NCBI GenBank assembly: GCA_026120035.1
Contig: JALRME010000034.1
Location: 350,902 to 414,901 of the forward strand
DNA: 64,000 nt
Direction: 5' to 3'
DNA from: Coleophoma eucalyptorum
Lineage: Eukaryota > Ascomycota > Leotiomycetes > Helotiales > Dermateaceae
The position numbers and the translations under genes are program-made. This document shows positions 1 through 10,762 of the stretch, piece after piece. Positions within the stretch are counted from its first letter, which is position 1. Each line of letters begins with the position of its first letter. Under the pieces are notes generated by a model, which had not been told where the DNA came from, did no database searches, and was given only the letters and a program-made list of their open reading frames with translations.

Positions 1-844
1 CTCTCCAATCTCGGCGCAGACATGTTAGGTTAGTCAATCTGTAGATTATTGCTATGATACGCACTAGAACTATTTCTAATGCAGTATAGCATTCGAAAAG
101 CTTCCTGTGGTTAACCGTGCTAATCTTAGCAACTCCGCCCAAGAGGCCTTATCTATGTTTGCAGCTGATTGGCCAGAAGTCGAATATGTGATTAGCAGCT
201 TAGGATTTCCTGGCGCTACCCCTGGTAAAGATTACGGAACAATTTTTGGGGGAATGGTTGCTCCGCTCTCGCGTGGGTCTGTTACTATTGTGTCAAACGA
301 CACTGCTATACACCCTCTCATCGATCCAGGCTGGTTTTCGAACTCAACCGACATAGAAGTAGCCGTACAGGTCTTCAAACGAATTCGCGAGATCTGGAAA
401 ACAAAGGCATTAGCTGGGGTTGTAGTTGGCGAGGAGCTAGCACCCGGCCGAGATGTGCAGACCGATGAACAAATCGCTGCCTACATTTTGAAATTTGCCA
501 CTACTATCTATCATCCTGCATGCACATGTAAGTCAGGGAACTACTATACAAGCGAAGCATTATCTGACAATAGTAGGTAAAATGGGCAAAGCGAGTGATC
601 CTTTGGCGGTCGTAGATTCCCGAGCAAGAGTCATTGGCGTACAAAATCTGCGTGTAGTTGATGCTGCGGCATTTCCACTTCTCCCACCTGGACATCCGCA
701 ATCAACAGTGTGCAAGTAAACCTCTAGTAGTTTTTATATATCTTGCTGACCTCATCAGATGCGCTGGCCGAGAAAATTGCCGCCGATATCTTAGAAGGCG
801 CTACAATGGAAAAGGAGTCTCTTAATGTGATCTCTGATCTGTAA
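1..844 (+). CDS. GMC-family FAD oxidoreductase, C-terminal part (5' end outside window)
   Basis: This is the C-terminal substrate-binding and catalytic part of a glucose-methanol-choline oxidoreductase (choline dehydrogenase / aryl-alcohol oxidase superfamily), which oxidises alcohols with FAD. Seen: a PLSRGSVTI block, then HPACTCKMG carrying the first catalytic His, then [18 protein letters not shown] with the second catalytic His. Exons read about 90-527, 577-711 and 759-844 (stop TAA). Intron 528-576 is GT-AG. Intron 712-758 starts GCAAGT, so it is GC-AG; splicing it restores the family ending STVYALAEKIA, which supports the join. The first ~85 bases hold in-frame stops and probably the end of another intron (CTAAT branch site near 75, acceptor near 83-89). 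The FAD-binding N-terminus lies upstream of the window. The exact substrate cannot be told. Confidence 0.88.
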
Positions 845-1416
845 AGTAAGTAAAGTACCAACGTTCAGATCACCTTACAATATATCACACTATCATGCCT
901 AGTATTGGCCTTATTTAAACAAAATCCCTTGGTCAACAGCCGTATTTAAAGTGTCATATACTAACTTCAATTATCTCATAGTTTTAAGTATCACTATTGG
1001 TAACAACGGTTTTAAACTTCCCGTATTCCTTACAATGAAAGTCTACTGCGGTCAAACTATGTTAAAGTAGACGGCCAAGAAAAAAGGCAGAGTGGCAGCA
1101 GGAGAAAAAAGATACTAGTAGGATAAAAAGCGGACATTCTGGCTGGGACTTTCAACTGAACTTGCACTCGAAACAATTTCCCTTTCTATGAGATGTAGTT
1201 TAATGTCTAAATCTTAAAACTGGAACTTTCAGTATCTTTCTCTAGGCTGTAGCTGCTGCTGCATTCCCCAGCTCCTACTGCCAGCGGCTCAGATTGGAAT
1301 GATTGTGATTAATAACATGTTAATCTTGCTTCAACTTAACACGGAAGAGTCATTTGAAGTAAATTGTCAGCCATCATGAATATATAGTATTGTACATTCA
1401 AATAGGCCAGATTTAA
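845..1416. other. Intergenic, no gene seen
   Basis: About 570 bases, AT-rich, between the GMC stop and the convergent hydroxylase/SDR stop. It should hold both 3' UTRs. No coding stretch, repeat or RNA gene was recognised. Confidence 0.5.
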
Positions 1417-2640
1417 TTAAACCTTTGCAAAACGGAATTTAAAATAATTGACATAGGCAATACCGGTATAGGTTACAGGTACATATCTTGCCCCTCTTTT
1501 TATCCACCACATCGTAACTCTTGCCGCCCAATCTGGAGAGACGACAGCAAATCCCATGGAAGAATTGAAAGAGGATGGAACAATATGCCGATAAAGAAGC
1601 GATGGATCGTGGTATAATCGACGAGCATAAGGCAGAAATGCGCGTTTAGATCGGGAGTATAATTGCAGGGTTGGGCATCCCCATGAAGGATGTAACTCTG
1701 CCTCGCTACCAACGTACCAAATTTCTGGTAGCAACATATCATTCGCAGATCTGGCTTTGCGATGTTTTTTGAAAAGTTCAATAAGCTTAATCATGGATTC
1801 GCAATTTGCCTTGAGGTGATCCTCCGACTTTGAACCGTGTGCGAGAATCAAGACGTCCGTGTTGGTCAAGATAGGTATTATGGACTGGTAGTTGTCATAA
1901 GTCCAGTCGCTTCCAAATTTTAGTCCTTGAACGTTCTTGACACCTTCTGCTACAAGTTTCCTCTTTAATGCCTTTCCGTATTCCCCAGATGCGCCGGTCA
2001 TTGTAATCCGTCGAGAACGTAAAGAAGATCCCGTGCCGAGAATCCAGTCGAGCAAACGAATTGTAGAGCCAATATAGGCTGTGGGGTCGACATGATGCAG
2101 AGCGTGATACTGTGGTCCAACTGAAAACCAACTGTCATCCTTTGGTACCGTCGGCTCGTACGAAATATGGTTGGAGTCATGTCCGTTCTCAACAACAACT
2201 ACAAGTACCCTTACAACCTGGATCACTGCAAGGAGGAAGAAAAGCTCTCTTGTCGAATATTCCTGCTCCGTAAAGCCCACTATATTTGCTATGCACCAAC
2301 CTAGCCAAGCACCGCCAATTTGGCATGCTAGTTCCAATGGTAGTTCCAGACAGGTATTTTGCCAGCGGTATTTTTCGTTGAACTTGAGGCGACTGTTGAA
2401 ATAGAAGTGATGGACCTGGTGTAGATAGCCCAGTGATCGAAGAATCTTAGAAGATGATTTTGAACATTGGTGAAGTAGATAATGGACGATATCGAATAAG
2501 AATGAGCCAGTGAGATATAACCATAAACAATACAGCAGTGTTACTTGAGGGGGGGACCTTGTTAAAGTTTTGTAAAGGTGGTGCAAAGGCTGTATCGAAT
2601 CAAAGGTATCGAAAGTCTCCTGAAGTATCATGTTAAGCAT
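1417..2640 (-). CDS. Fatty-acid-hydroxylase-superfamily / short-chain-dehydrogenase-like fusion protein
   Basis: Intronless 407-residue protein. The N-terminal half is a membrane di-iron oxygenase of the sterol desaturase/fatty acid hydroxylase type. Its histidine boxes are visible in order: HYLLH (~residue 53), HQVHH (~75), NGHDSNH (~152) and HALHH (~178), with hydrophobic segments between them. The C-terminal half (~210-407) begins ITMTGASGEYG, a Rossmann dinucleotide-binding turn, and looks like an SDR-type or NAD(P)-binding domain, although no clear YxxxK is seen. Hydroxylase-dehydrogenase fusions are known in fungal secondary-metabolite loci, where they can oxidise a methyl or methylene group in steps. 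The neighbouring GMC oxidoreductase (convergent) and Zn2Cys6 regulator (same strand, 0.6 kb upstream) fit a metabolic locus. Substrate unknown. Confidence 0.82.
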   Translation of the reverse strand: MLNMILQETFDTFDSIQPLHHLYKTLTRSPPQVTLLYCLWLYLTGSFLFDIVHYLLHQCSKSSSKILRSLGYLHQVHHFYFNSRLKFNEKYRWQNTCLELPLELACQIGGAWLGWCIANIVGFTEQEYSTRELFFLLAVIQVVRVLVVVVENGHDSNHISYEPTVPKDDSWFSVGPQYHALHHVDPTAYIGSTIRLLDWILGTGSSLRSRRITMTGASGEYGKALKRKLVAEGVKNVQGLKFGSDWTYDNYQSIIPILTNTDVLILAHGSKSEDHLKANCESMIKLIELFKKHRKARSANDMLLPEIWYVGSEAELHPSWGCPTLQLYSRSKRAFLPYARRLYHDPSLLYRHIVPSSFNSSMGFAVVSPDWAARVTMWWIKRGARYVPVTYTGIAYVNYFKFRFAKV

Positions 2641-3244
2641 CGTTAAGATAAAAGTTGTGCTGGTTCAGAAGGATGGTCTTGATAAGTACAGAGCTACTCA
2701 AACGAGTCAAAGGTTACAGAGATGGCCGGAAGAGATGTAGACTGCAGGCCGTGTCCCAAGGGCAACAAACGAACATATATACACGACAGAAGGATTCTAC
2801 AATCTCAAGCTTGAAGCTAGAGACAAATATAGTCGCAACACCCACCTACCTAGCTCACAGTCTCCAGCCTCCAGCTACGAGGAATATCACATTATCGCCC
2901 TGGTTCACGTGATACGGCAGACCAAAATACGAGGAACGTATAGCCGTATAGAATGACTAATAAGGGATTTAGACTCTTATTGCGTAAGGCATATATTAAT
3001 AACCTATGTCGAGAATGCGACCTTTCTATGGCTTCAAATTTGCGACGCCTTTTGCGTTTCTTACGAGAAATGCGAGATAAACGTGCACGGCGGCTCGATA
3101 TACGACGGACGCCAGTGTCGGGTTGGATCCTCGCTTAGGTAATCCGAGCGATCTGACAGGGGGAAAGTAAGATTCGTTCATTTATTCAGCCCAGCCCCGT
3201 CGAACACACGATTCGCTCAGTTGAATCCGAAATACGAGTACTTT
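2641..3244. other. Intergenic / promoter of the hydroxylase-SDR fusion
   Basis: About 600 bases between two minus-strand genes, so it should contain the fusion gene's promoter and the regulator's 3' UTR. A 61-codon plus-strand ORF at 2953-3138 is arginine-rich and has no recognisable similarity; it was not called. Confidence 0.4.
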
Positions 3245-4749
3245 TCAGCTGGATAAACAGAATAATTTGGCCAGTTCAGGAATCCCCCCGGTCACCGCGA
3301 TGCCTTTGGCTCCCTTTGGCTCAATGTTCAATGCATTCTCCGCAATCATAGCTGCAACTTCTGCCTCCCAAAATCCTTCCTTCCACTTCACCAAGCGCAG
3401 TAGGTCGATTGCCTGTTGACGAGTATGCCGATTCCCCGCATTCATAGCAGTGAAATAGAGTGGCGCAATAACTCCTGAATCTGCAGCGTGACTGGTTTTC
3501 TGACTAGCAGAAGACGAATTAATTAACGATTTTGAAAGATCATTAGTCTTTTCGAACCGAGTATCCTCAATCACCGTCTGACTTTGCGCGTCAGAAATCT
3601 CGTTAATTTTCATCTCAAGCATAAGCGCAATTGTTTGGTGATGTAAGGCAAGAAGCACGGACAACTGGAGGTCTATTGTTTCCATGTTGCTATTCTCGCG
3701 CATTGCGAGATCATCAAAAGACTCTTTCCACTGGGAAAGTGGTGCTACTAGGCCCTGTAGCACCTCTCTTCTGGCAGCGACCATGCGACTATACTCTCCT
3801 GACAAAGAAGGATGTTGACGGGGAATTTTGGCAGAAGTCAGCGCGTAGAGCAACCTGATAATAATATTGTCCAAACTCTCTTGGGCATCATGGAGACTAG
3901 AGAATGACTCTTTTTTATAATAATGGGACCACGGTCTAGGATTCCTAGTGGCCAGCGTCAGGTCGAGTTCCGGCTTTCGAGAATCCAAAAAAGTTGTAGC
4001 TTGAATATCGAGTCGGCGAAATACATGGACAATGACTTCTTGAATCTTTTGCTCTGATGCTGATAACCCTTCTTTCATTTGCCAGTCTTGCAAGATTTTC
4101 AGTCCATTTCGTAGATGACTAAGGGCTATCTCATGGTTCCCCCGAAAATTCTCTAGGCATATGAAAAGAACGCAGCAGCTTAAAGTGGATTGGACTGGCT
4201 CTGCTGATTGAGATGAACATAGCAGCCGAATTGCTTTGTTGTATTGCTGTAGATATAGTCGGCCATTTTCTGTGGGATTCGTGGCGGTTGGGGCTTCATA
4301 AAGCGCACTCAAAGCCAGCATGGCATGCATGACTGCTGGGGAGAATTGGCTCAATTGCAAAACCAATTCATTCCAAAACCTCGAACTACGGTCATAACCT
4401 AACAACCCAGGAATTGCTCTGTGACGGAAATGCTCAAAACATCGCTTCTCTTGACTATTTCGAAATGGCCTCTGCAACAAATGCACGGATATGAGGGCGT
4501 CCTCGAAGGACTCTAGCGAGAATCCATAACCATAACAAGTCCGGCCGCTATTGCTACATTTCAAGCAGGCCGGCTTGGCTTCATCGCACTTTACATGCCG
4601 TGCCCTAGTTCAGTCAAGGTTTTAGTAAACGCTTCATCTCCATTTTGGTTCCTCCAAAGCTCGACGTACTTGCAAGTATGGCAACCAGTTTTCACTTTGG
4701 GAACCTTGGCCCGAGTTCTTTTGGGACGACTTATACCAGTTCCAGACAT
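3245..4749 (-). CDS. Zn2Cys6 transcription factor with fungal-specific regulatory domain
   Basis: Two exons, 4670-4749 and 3245-4604, with a 65-nt GT-AG intron (4605-4669). Splicing completes a Zn(II)2Cys6 cluster near the N-terminus: KTGCHTCK joins ARHVKCDEAKPACLKC and ends SGRTC, giving spacing C-x2-C-x6-C-x6-C-x2-C-x6-C. A basic stretch (RPKRTRAKVPKVK) precedes it. The start at 4749 was chosen because it puts the cluster ~18 residues in, as is usual. The rest is a mostly helical effector/dimerisation region of the fungal_trans type (LSQFSPAVMHAMLALSALYE), ending CLSS. Likely nuclear. By position it may control the flanking metabolic genes, but no binding-site evidence was found. Total about 479 residues. 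Confidence 0.88.
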
Positions 4750-6341
4750 TATGAACCGGCGACAATGGGAAAATCTCGTGGGTCGGTTGAAAAGTGGGTT
4801 GGTTATAAAGGGGGCTGCCTTGCACATACTAACTCCTTTCGGTATTCGCGATGCTGAGAGCAAGCTCGGGTGTTGGCCAATAGTAGGTAAGATTTCTATT
4901 AATATCACGACTTGAATTAACGAACAAAAGTCTATTATCTGAGGCCCAGCTATAACTTTTGTCCTGCTCTTGAGACGGCTCTGTTTGTAATCCAGGCAGC
5001 TAGGGTTTATCATATTCCATTAAAGTGGCTACGGGGGATTCTTCATCAAATAAATCCAGACTATTCTCGATAAACGCCTGGACTGAAATGAAATGACTGT
5101 GCCTTTGCACAGGGATAATTGCTGACCCACGCCACGGTCTGACATGCACTGTGAAGTTTGCAGTACTCAGCTACTTAACCGAAGCGGATGGGGTTAAGCA
5201 TTATGCAATCTCCATTCGCATCGCATATCGTTCCTCGTAAACGATGTCCGAGATATCCACATTGGAAGCGAAAGCAGATGCTGCTCGGCGGTCGCCAGCG
5301 CCTCTTTGAGTAGAGATATTGCTAGGTTATTTTAGGGCTTATCACTCCGACTGAAAGATTATCATAGTCTAAAGAGTTGTCGACTCCGGAGTATAAACCT
5401 GATGGATTACCCAAGGCAATTGATAATCCAAGTGTCTTCACTCTCTTATTTATTCGGCCTATGCCATCTCCACGGGTACAGAGCACTAGTCATCAGGTAG
5501 TGGTGCTCAGGTACCAGAGATGTAGCGCCTTTCTCGACCTCTTACCCCAAGAATATATTTCGCTACTGCTTTATAATGACACTCACGCTTAATTTAGTGC
5601 TCGATCAGAACTTTTAAACGCATCTAGTATTCCTTTGATTGTGAGCCTACACCAGTAGCTTGCCATATCAATAATTGACCCTATCTTGCAAGTAACCATT
5701 CTCCCATAGTTCCTTTTGTCTTTGTGATGTTGCAGCCAGGCTTCAGCGTGCAAAGTAATAGTTTAAAAATGTCAGCCTACAGAGTTTCGCCATAGAACTT
5801 TAAACTCTTGTATATCTGGTGGAACCACAATATACATATATGATTTAATGCTGAAAGATGGTATCTTACTTTTGTTTTGACTGTAGGAAGATATTTGGCA
5901 AGTAGGAAAACCCGAAACTAGAGAGCATTGTGCGATTTGCTCGATACCAAATTTTGTAAAATTACTACTTCTCCCCACACGTATCTCAATTATACTGAGA
6001 CGTCTTTACATTTTTCAGTTACAGATCTTTGGCGTTGTTCGATATAGAACATGCAAATGGATTGATTCTGGTAGCAGTACTCTCCTCACCAAACCACCCA
6101 AGGACACAAAATTCTAGCTTGAACAATTCACACTGTCCCATTGAGAGATATTTCAATCGCAGTGCGCTAGGTGGCTGCTTCCAACTTATTGGTGGTACTT
6201 AGGCAGTTTGAACCCCAGCACCAGCAAGCCTCCCTCCTCTGCAAGAGTAAACTTTGGTTCATGAATTCCATAATGCTATCAGTGATGCCCCTTATTTCCT
6301 TTGGGTTGTTTAACTAAATTTACGGAATGACATTACGAAGA
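4750..6341. other. Intergenic, 1.6 kb, no gene supported
   Basis: Contains the regulator's promoter. Short ORFs at 5377-5592 and 5772-5978 have no recognisable domain and lie in AT-rich sequence. The stretch after ~6000 is the 3' flank of the Gfo/Idh/MocA gene. Confidence 0.4.
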
Positions 6342-7639
6342 TCAAGACCAAGGCACAGTAACGCCCTTATTATGACTTTCTCTTGCCAATTCCATGATTC
6401 GAATTCCATCCCTACTCTCTTCTGGCTTGACAGCAATTTCTGCCTTTCCTCGCACGGCATCCACAACATTTTCATAATAGCTTAGGTATCTTCCCTGAAG
6501 GGTTGGATATCTACCTATATACTTCTTAGATTCCTCATCGTATTCTTGGCACTCGTCAAATTTCTCATTCGTCGTTAAGTAGCCATAGCGGGATGGTGGA
6601 TCTACCCCATAGGATGGATCAGTTGCAGCAAGGCCAGCAAAATGCTGAACTTCTTGAAGACAATCTCCATACTGTAGGTCTCACCGTTAGCTATATCTTG
6701 AACTAGAGACAACTAGGAATGGTTGATGTATATATACTTTGATAAATGTTCCTTTAGTCCCTCGCACAAACCCCTGAAGCTGATCTTTCATGACACTGAT
6801 GACGGAAGTGCGGATAGTAACAATGAGGTTCCTCTTATCCTCGCCATACTGTAAGACTATCATGAAAATGGTGTCGTTTTCGTTTCCCGGGTCTACGGTG
6901 TTTCTTAAAAGTCCTATTACACTTTTTGGTCGGCCAAATAACTGGAGAGCTTGGTCAATGGTATGGGCTCCTAAACCATAGAGAAGGCCTTTTCCGGGCT
7001 CCCATTCTCCTTGAGCAGCATTCGTTGCCCATGCCGGTGAATCTACGTCGTACCGTTTCTCGTATTCTATAATTTCGCCCAAAGCGCCGGAATTTATTAT
7101 TTTGCTGACAGTCTGAAAGTCTGCATCGAGCCTTCGATCTAGTTTGTGTTAACTTCATCTCTTGCCGCTTAGAATAATCCTTACTCTGGAAGACAGTCAA
7201 AATCTTTCCCACTTGCTTTGACAGGGCAATCAAGTGGTCGGCTTCGGCGCTAGTTCGAGTGAAAGGTTTCTCCACAACCACTGCTCAAAGTTAGTTGCTG
7301 GACCGCAAAGGCCAACTAGGTTAACTTACCATGCTTTCCTGATCGCAAGGCTTTCTCAGCAAAATAGGCATGATAATTTTCGCGAGTCAGAACAAGGACC
7401 ACCTCAATCTCAGGATCGGCAAAGAAGTCGTCTTCGGCTTGATAATGCTTTGATTGTGGATAATCCACGCGGCAGTGGGTACCGGGTTTCGCCGACTCTA
7501 TGTCAACTGGAGCGCTAGCTCGCTGTAGGAATGCGTACAACTCAATTTCTTTATTGGGTAAAATATAGGGCAGGTGATAAACACGGCTTGAATTCCCATA
7601 GCCAACAATACCAAACTTGACGGGCGTTGTGGCAGACAT
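6342..7639 (-). CDS. Gfo/Idh/MocA-family NAD(P)-dependent oxidoreductase
   Basis: Four exons, 7330-7639, 7185-7280, 6738-7138 and 6342-6671, separated by GT-AG introns of 49, 46 and 66 nt. The exon lengths sum to a clean 378-residue frame, close to the family norm. The N-terminus has the Rossmann turn FGIVGYGNSSR. The segment VVVEKPFTRT carries the family EKP signature, whose Lys acts in hydride transfer. The C-terminal alpha/beta domain includes GLLYGLGAHTIDQALQLFGRP and ends VTVPWS. Such proteins oxidise or reduce sugars, inositols or cyclic alcohols in the cytosol. The gene heads away from the regulator at 3.2-4.7 kb and toward it in reading direction. It appears intact, with no frameshift. 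Substrate cannot be inferred. Confidence 0.92.
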
Positions 7640-8588
7640 GGTTGAATTGAGTTTGAACTCAGCTAGGTGACACTCGAGGAAGGTGACAGACGATATCAAA
7701 GACAATGGAAGTACAAATGGGAAAGGAGGAAAAGAAGGCTTTTCACCGTATGGGCCATATCTATAATATGATGTCTGTTCGGTGTCCCACTGCAACCAAC
7801 GCCTTCCCCTCTTTTTGGCAGGCATTTCATCACATGCCAAGTCCAGCCAGCTAATCTGCTTCAGAAGGAGAAGCTGCTCAAGCCGTCCGACTCTCCCCGT
7901 TGATCACTCGTCTGTCCGAAACTCCGCGTGTCCAATCAGACGTCTTAGCGTTCGGATGTCTCCCTCCGTCCAACATCGCTGGAATCAGACAGGGATTCTG
8001 TATTCCCTGAAAGAAGCTTAACTTTAAGATCCATCTGGCAAGTCTTCTGGAATGTCAAATAAGAATCGCTGTAGAGTCGGCCCGCATCTCCACCCTCGTT
8101 CACAAAGCCATGGTCCAGGTAGATTAGATAACAGCCGGTCGCGGCAGTATTAGTCCACTATCCATCATGGGTTTCCTAAGGACAAAAACAAACCCCCCTA
8201 ACATTATAATATCTCGTGTAAATTCGGGTACTTGCTGTGAGCGAGGATACCGCAGCATTATTCGAAGAGATTTTATCGGTAGCCAAGTAGACACCAGAAT
8301 TGGAGGCGATTATGCAAAACTTGCATAGCCGGCTTGCACGATTCCCCTGAACATACTACTAGATCTTATGCTGTACTAAAGGAAGGACTTCACGTGGCTT
8401 GTATTTCACACTTGCGAGCAAGGTGTTCGACTTTCGATATTACGATTCTATTTATGTTGCTCATAAAGTATTTTATTGTTCTCCGCTTCCTCTCTAAATC
8501 CTCTCTCTACTCTACTCGGCTCTAAGTTCTAAATCTGTAAGTTTTGAGAGACTTGTGCTTGATTTTGATAACTCGCAGTGCTACTTAT
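7640..8588. other. Intergenic, promoter of the Gfo/Idh/MocA gene
   Basis: About 950 bases between two minus-strand genes. A short ORF at 8334-8525 ends in low-complexity CT-rich sequence. Nothing else recognised. Confidence 0.4.
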
Positions 8589-9672
8589 CTAGTCCTTCAG
8601 GCCAGTAACCCATTCAAGTCCTCCAGTAACGTGACTAACAAAGTAATCATCACTGTAGGACTCATTGGTGTGGCCCATCCCAGTGTACCAGGCCCTTGCT
8701 GTACCCTCGAACAAAGAATACCAAGAGATTGGGTGATCTGGAATCATCCTCAAAGTTTCTGGTGGTGTAATTGCATCGATATAGGTCTCTTCTATCTTTG
8801 CGAGGACTGAATAGTTTGCTGATTGACTGGGGTTGGTCTTATATGAATACCACTCATCGGTACGATTGTAGGATGTAGGGAGGTTGCTCGTGGACGGATG
8901 AGTGGCATTCGTGATAGTGACAATGTCTGGACGGACATTGCCATCTTAAATTGTTACTGTCAGTCCTATAAATAAAAAAAGGAGAATATTCAGCTAATTC
9001 TCACCTGTAGGGTACTTTGCTTTTTGCTCCGCACTACAGATTGAATCAACCCAACAAGGGTGCGCCAAGAACTAAATCGAATCATCAGAATGCTAAGCTA
9101 AATTTTGACTGACACTCTTACCTGTGCGCCGACAAGAGTGTTGTACCATGTTGGCATCGAGTCTCCAAAGTCACCCGCTATAATCGTTATGTTCGGCCCG
9201 AAGGAATTCTTTGACGAGGAGTGAAAACCAACCTGCGTGGATACCTAACCAAGAGCCGCCATTTTGTAAGTACTGATACAGAGCATCAGACTCGTTGGTT
9301 GCCAAAAAGTTTCCGGTAGTGGAGATGAAAACCAAGGTTGTGAAGTTGCTTAGTTGCTCGAAAGTGAAAATGGACGAGTCCTCAGTTACTGTAACTGCCC
9401 ATTGTTTCTCATTCGCAATGGTAGTTATGAGTTCAATCCCAGTAGGAATGCTAGGCATAGACTGTTAATTACATTCAGCATAGAGATCGAGTCTACGTGC
9501 CTAGCGTGGCGATATCCTGCAGTTTTGGTGAAAATCAGGAGGCTAGTTTCATTGGCTGCCACTATAACTGCGTTAGAAATGATGAGAGGCACCAAAGGGA
9601 TGAAAACGGACAGGCACAAGCAATCTGGAATGCTGCTGCCGCAAACGCGGACAAAGAGAGAGTGGACTTCAT
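8589..9672 (-). CDS. Secreted ThuA-like protein
   Basis: Six exons were pieced together: 9612-9672, 9497-9567, 9233-9461, 9122-9177, 9005-9071 and 8589-8944, giving 279 residues. Exon 1 encodes a signal-peptide-like start (MKSTLSLSAFAAAAFQIACA). The body matches the ThuA (class I glutamine-amidotransferase-like) fold: LLIFTKTAGYRH, GGSWLGIHA, GDFGDSMPTWYN, DEWYSYKTNP, and the terminal HPISWY, ARAWYTGMGHTNESY and GGLEW blocks. ThuA domains occur in carbohydrate-related proteins, but the reaction is poorly known. Introns are 44, 35, 55, 50 and 60 nt. The 35-nt one (9462-9496) is the weakest join, yet it keeps the frame. Secretion fits a role outside the cell. Confidence 0.85.
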
Positions 9673-10762
9673 TGTAAGTTGGGTAAAGCGAATATAGGAT
9701 GATGATACTGTTCAAGATGGCAAATAGAAAGATGAAATAGAGTGAACATTTATATAGAAAATAGAAATCTTTCCAACCCACTTCTTCGGCGTAAATTTCT
9801 CTGATCGGAGTACAATACTCGAACGGTAGGTAAGTCCTTGCCCTGTCTTCTCGTCGGTATCTTCTATATAAAGTTAAGTACCAGGATAAACGGCTATTCA
9901 ATGGCATTTTACACCAGAGTACTGTACTCACTGCTAGGGTCACTAGTCGAGGGCGGAAGGCGTCATGATGTTATGGTGGAGACTTCGACCCGTCACGCAC
10001 AGGAAAGTTAACCACATTTGGAAGGCAAATTTGCCCTATTGTAGTACCTTGGATCCTTCATACCCAGAATTAAATTATTTTCTATTACTGAATCTTTCGT
10101 AATTCGTCAACAGATCATTGTTACCAATAATTGCCTGACAGCTGGTTATGGTTATTTTAATCGGTGCCTTAAACTCAAAACTGCCTAATCTTCTCCTAGG
10201 CCTGTCTCCTTTATAGCTGCACAAAGCCTGTCACACAACTTCATGTCCTTTAGAAAGCGACTCTAGATATATTTTTTGTAGCGTACTGCACTCGCTAGAG
10301 AGTGTTTAGGTCTAGTGAAAATAGAGGATTATACTTGATCTAAGATTGTTTGGCGTTAGCGTCAGGGTAACAGGCAGGAACTAAATACACCCATTTTGAA
10401 ACCCTACGTCACACATCTATAATCCATGGAAACCAGAAATACTTGATATTAAAGCCAAGGACAAATCAATTTACTCTTTGTGCAGAGTTTTTCAAGCGTC
10501 TGTATTATTTTTAGTTTTCGCTACGCACGGGAAGAGATACTAGATTTATGCATATTCCTTGGTATATCGTAGATACTTCGGTACTTTGTATGGATCTGAG
10601 AATTATTGCAGTTCAGGAAAAGCAATGTATAATTATCTAGTGGAGCTTAGAAATGTGCAGCAAGTTTACAGATGGCTAAACACTGGTACTATTAATCTCT
10701 GTCTAAAGCTGCAACAATCCCATGTTTACCTCTACCTCAAACCTTGAGGGGTTTAATATTTA
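9673..10762. other. Intergenic, no gene seen
   Basis: About 1.1 kb of AT-rich sequence holding the ThuA-like gene's promoter and the hydrolase 3' flank. The short ORF at 10559-10747 has no recognisable feature. Confidence 0.4.

Noticed and set aside
504..719. Overlapping ORFs on both strands in the GMC 3' exons
   Set aside because: They are frame shadows; the spliced GMC reading explains the conserved motifs.
2953..3138. 61-codon arginine-rich plus-strand ORF
   Set aside because: No domain, no promoter or splice context; likely chance.
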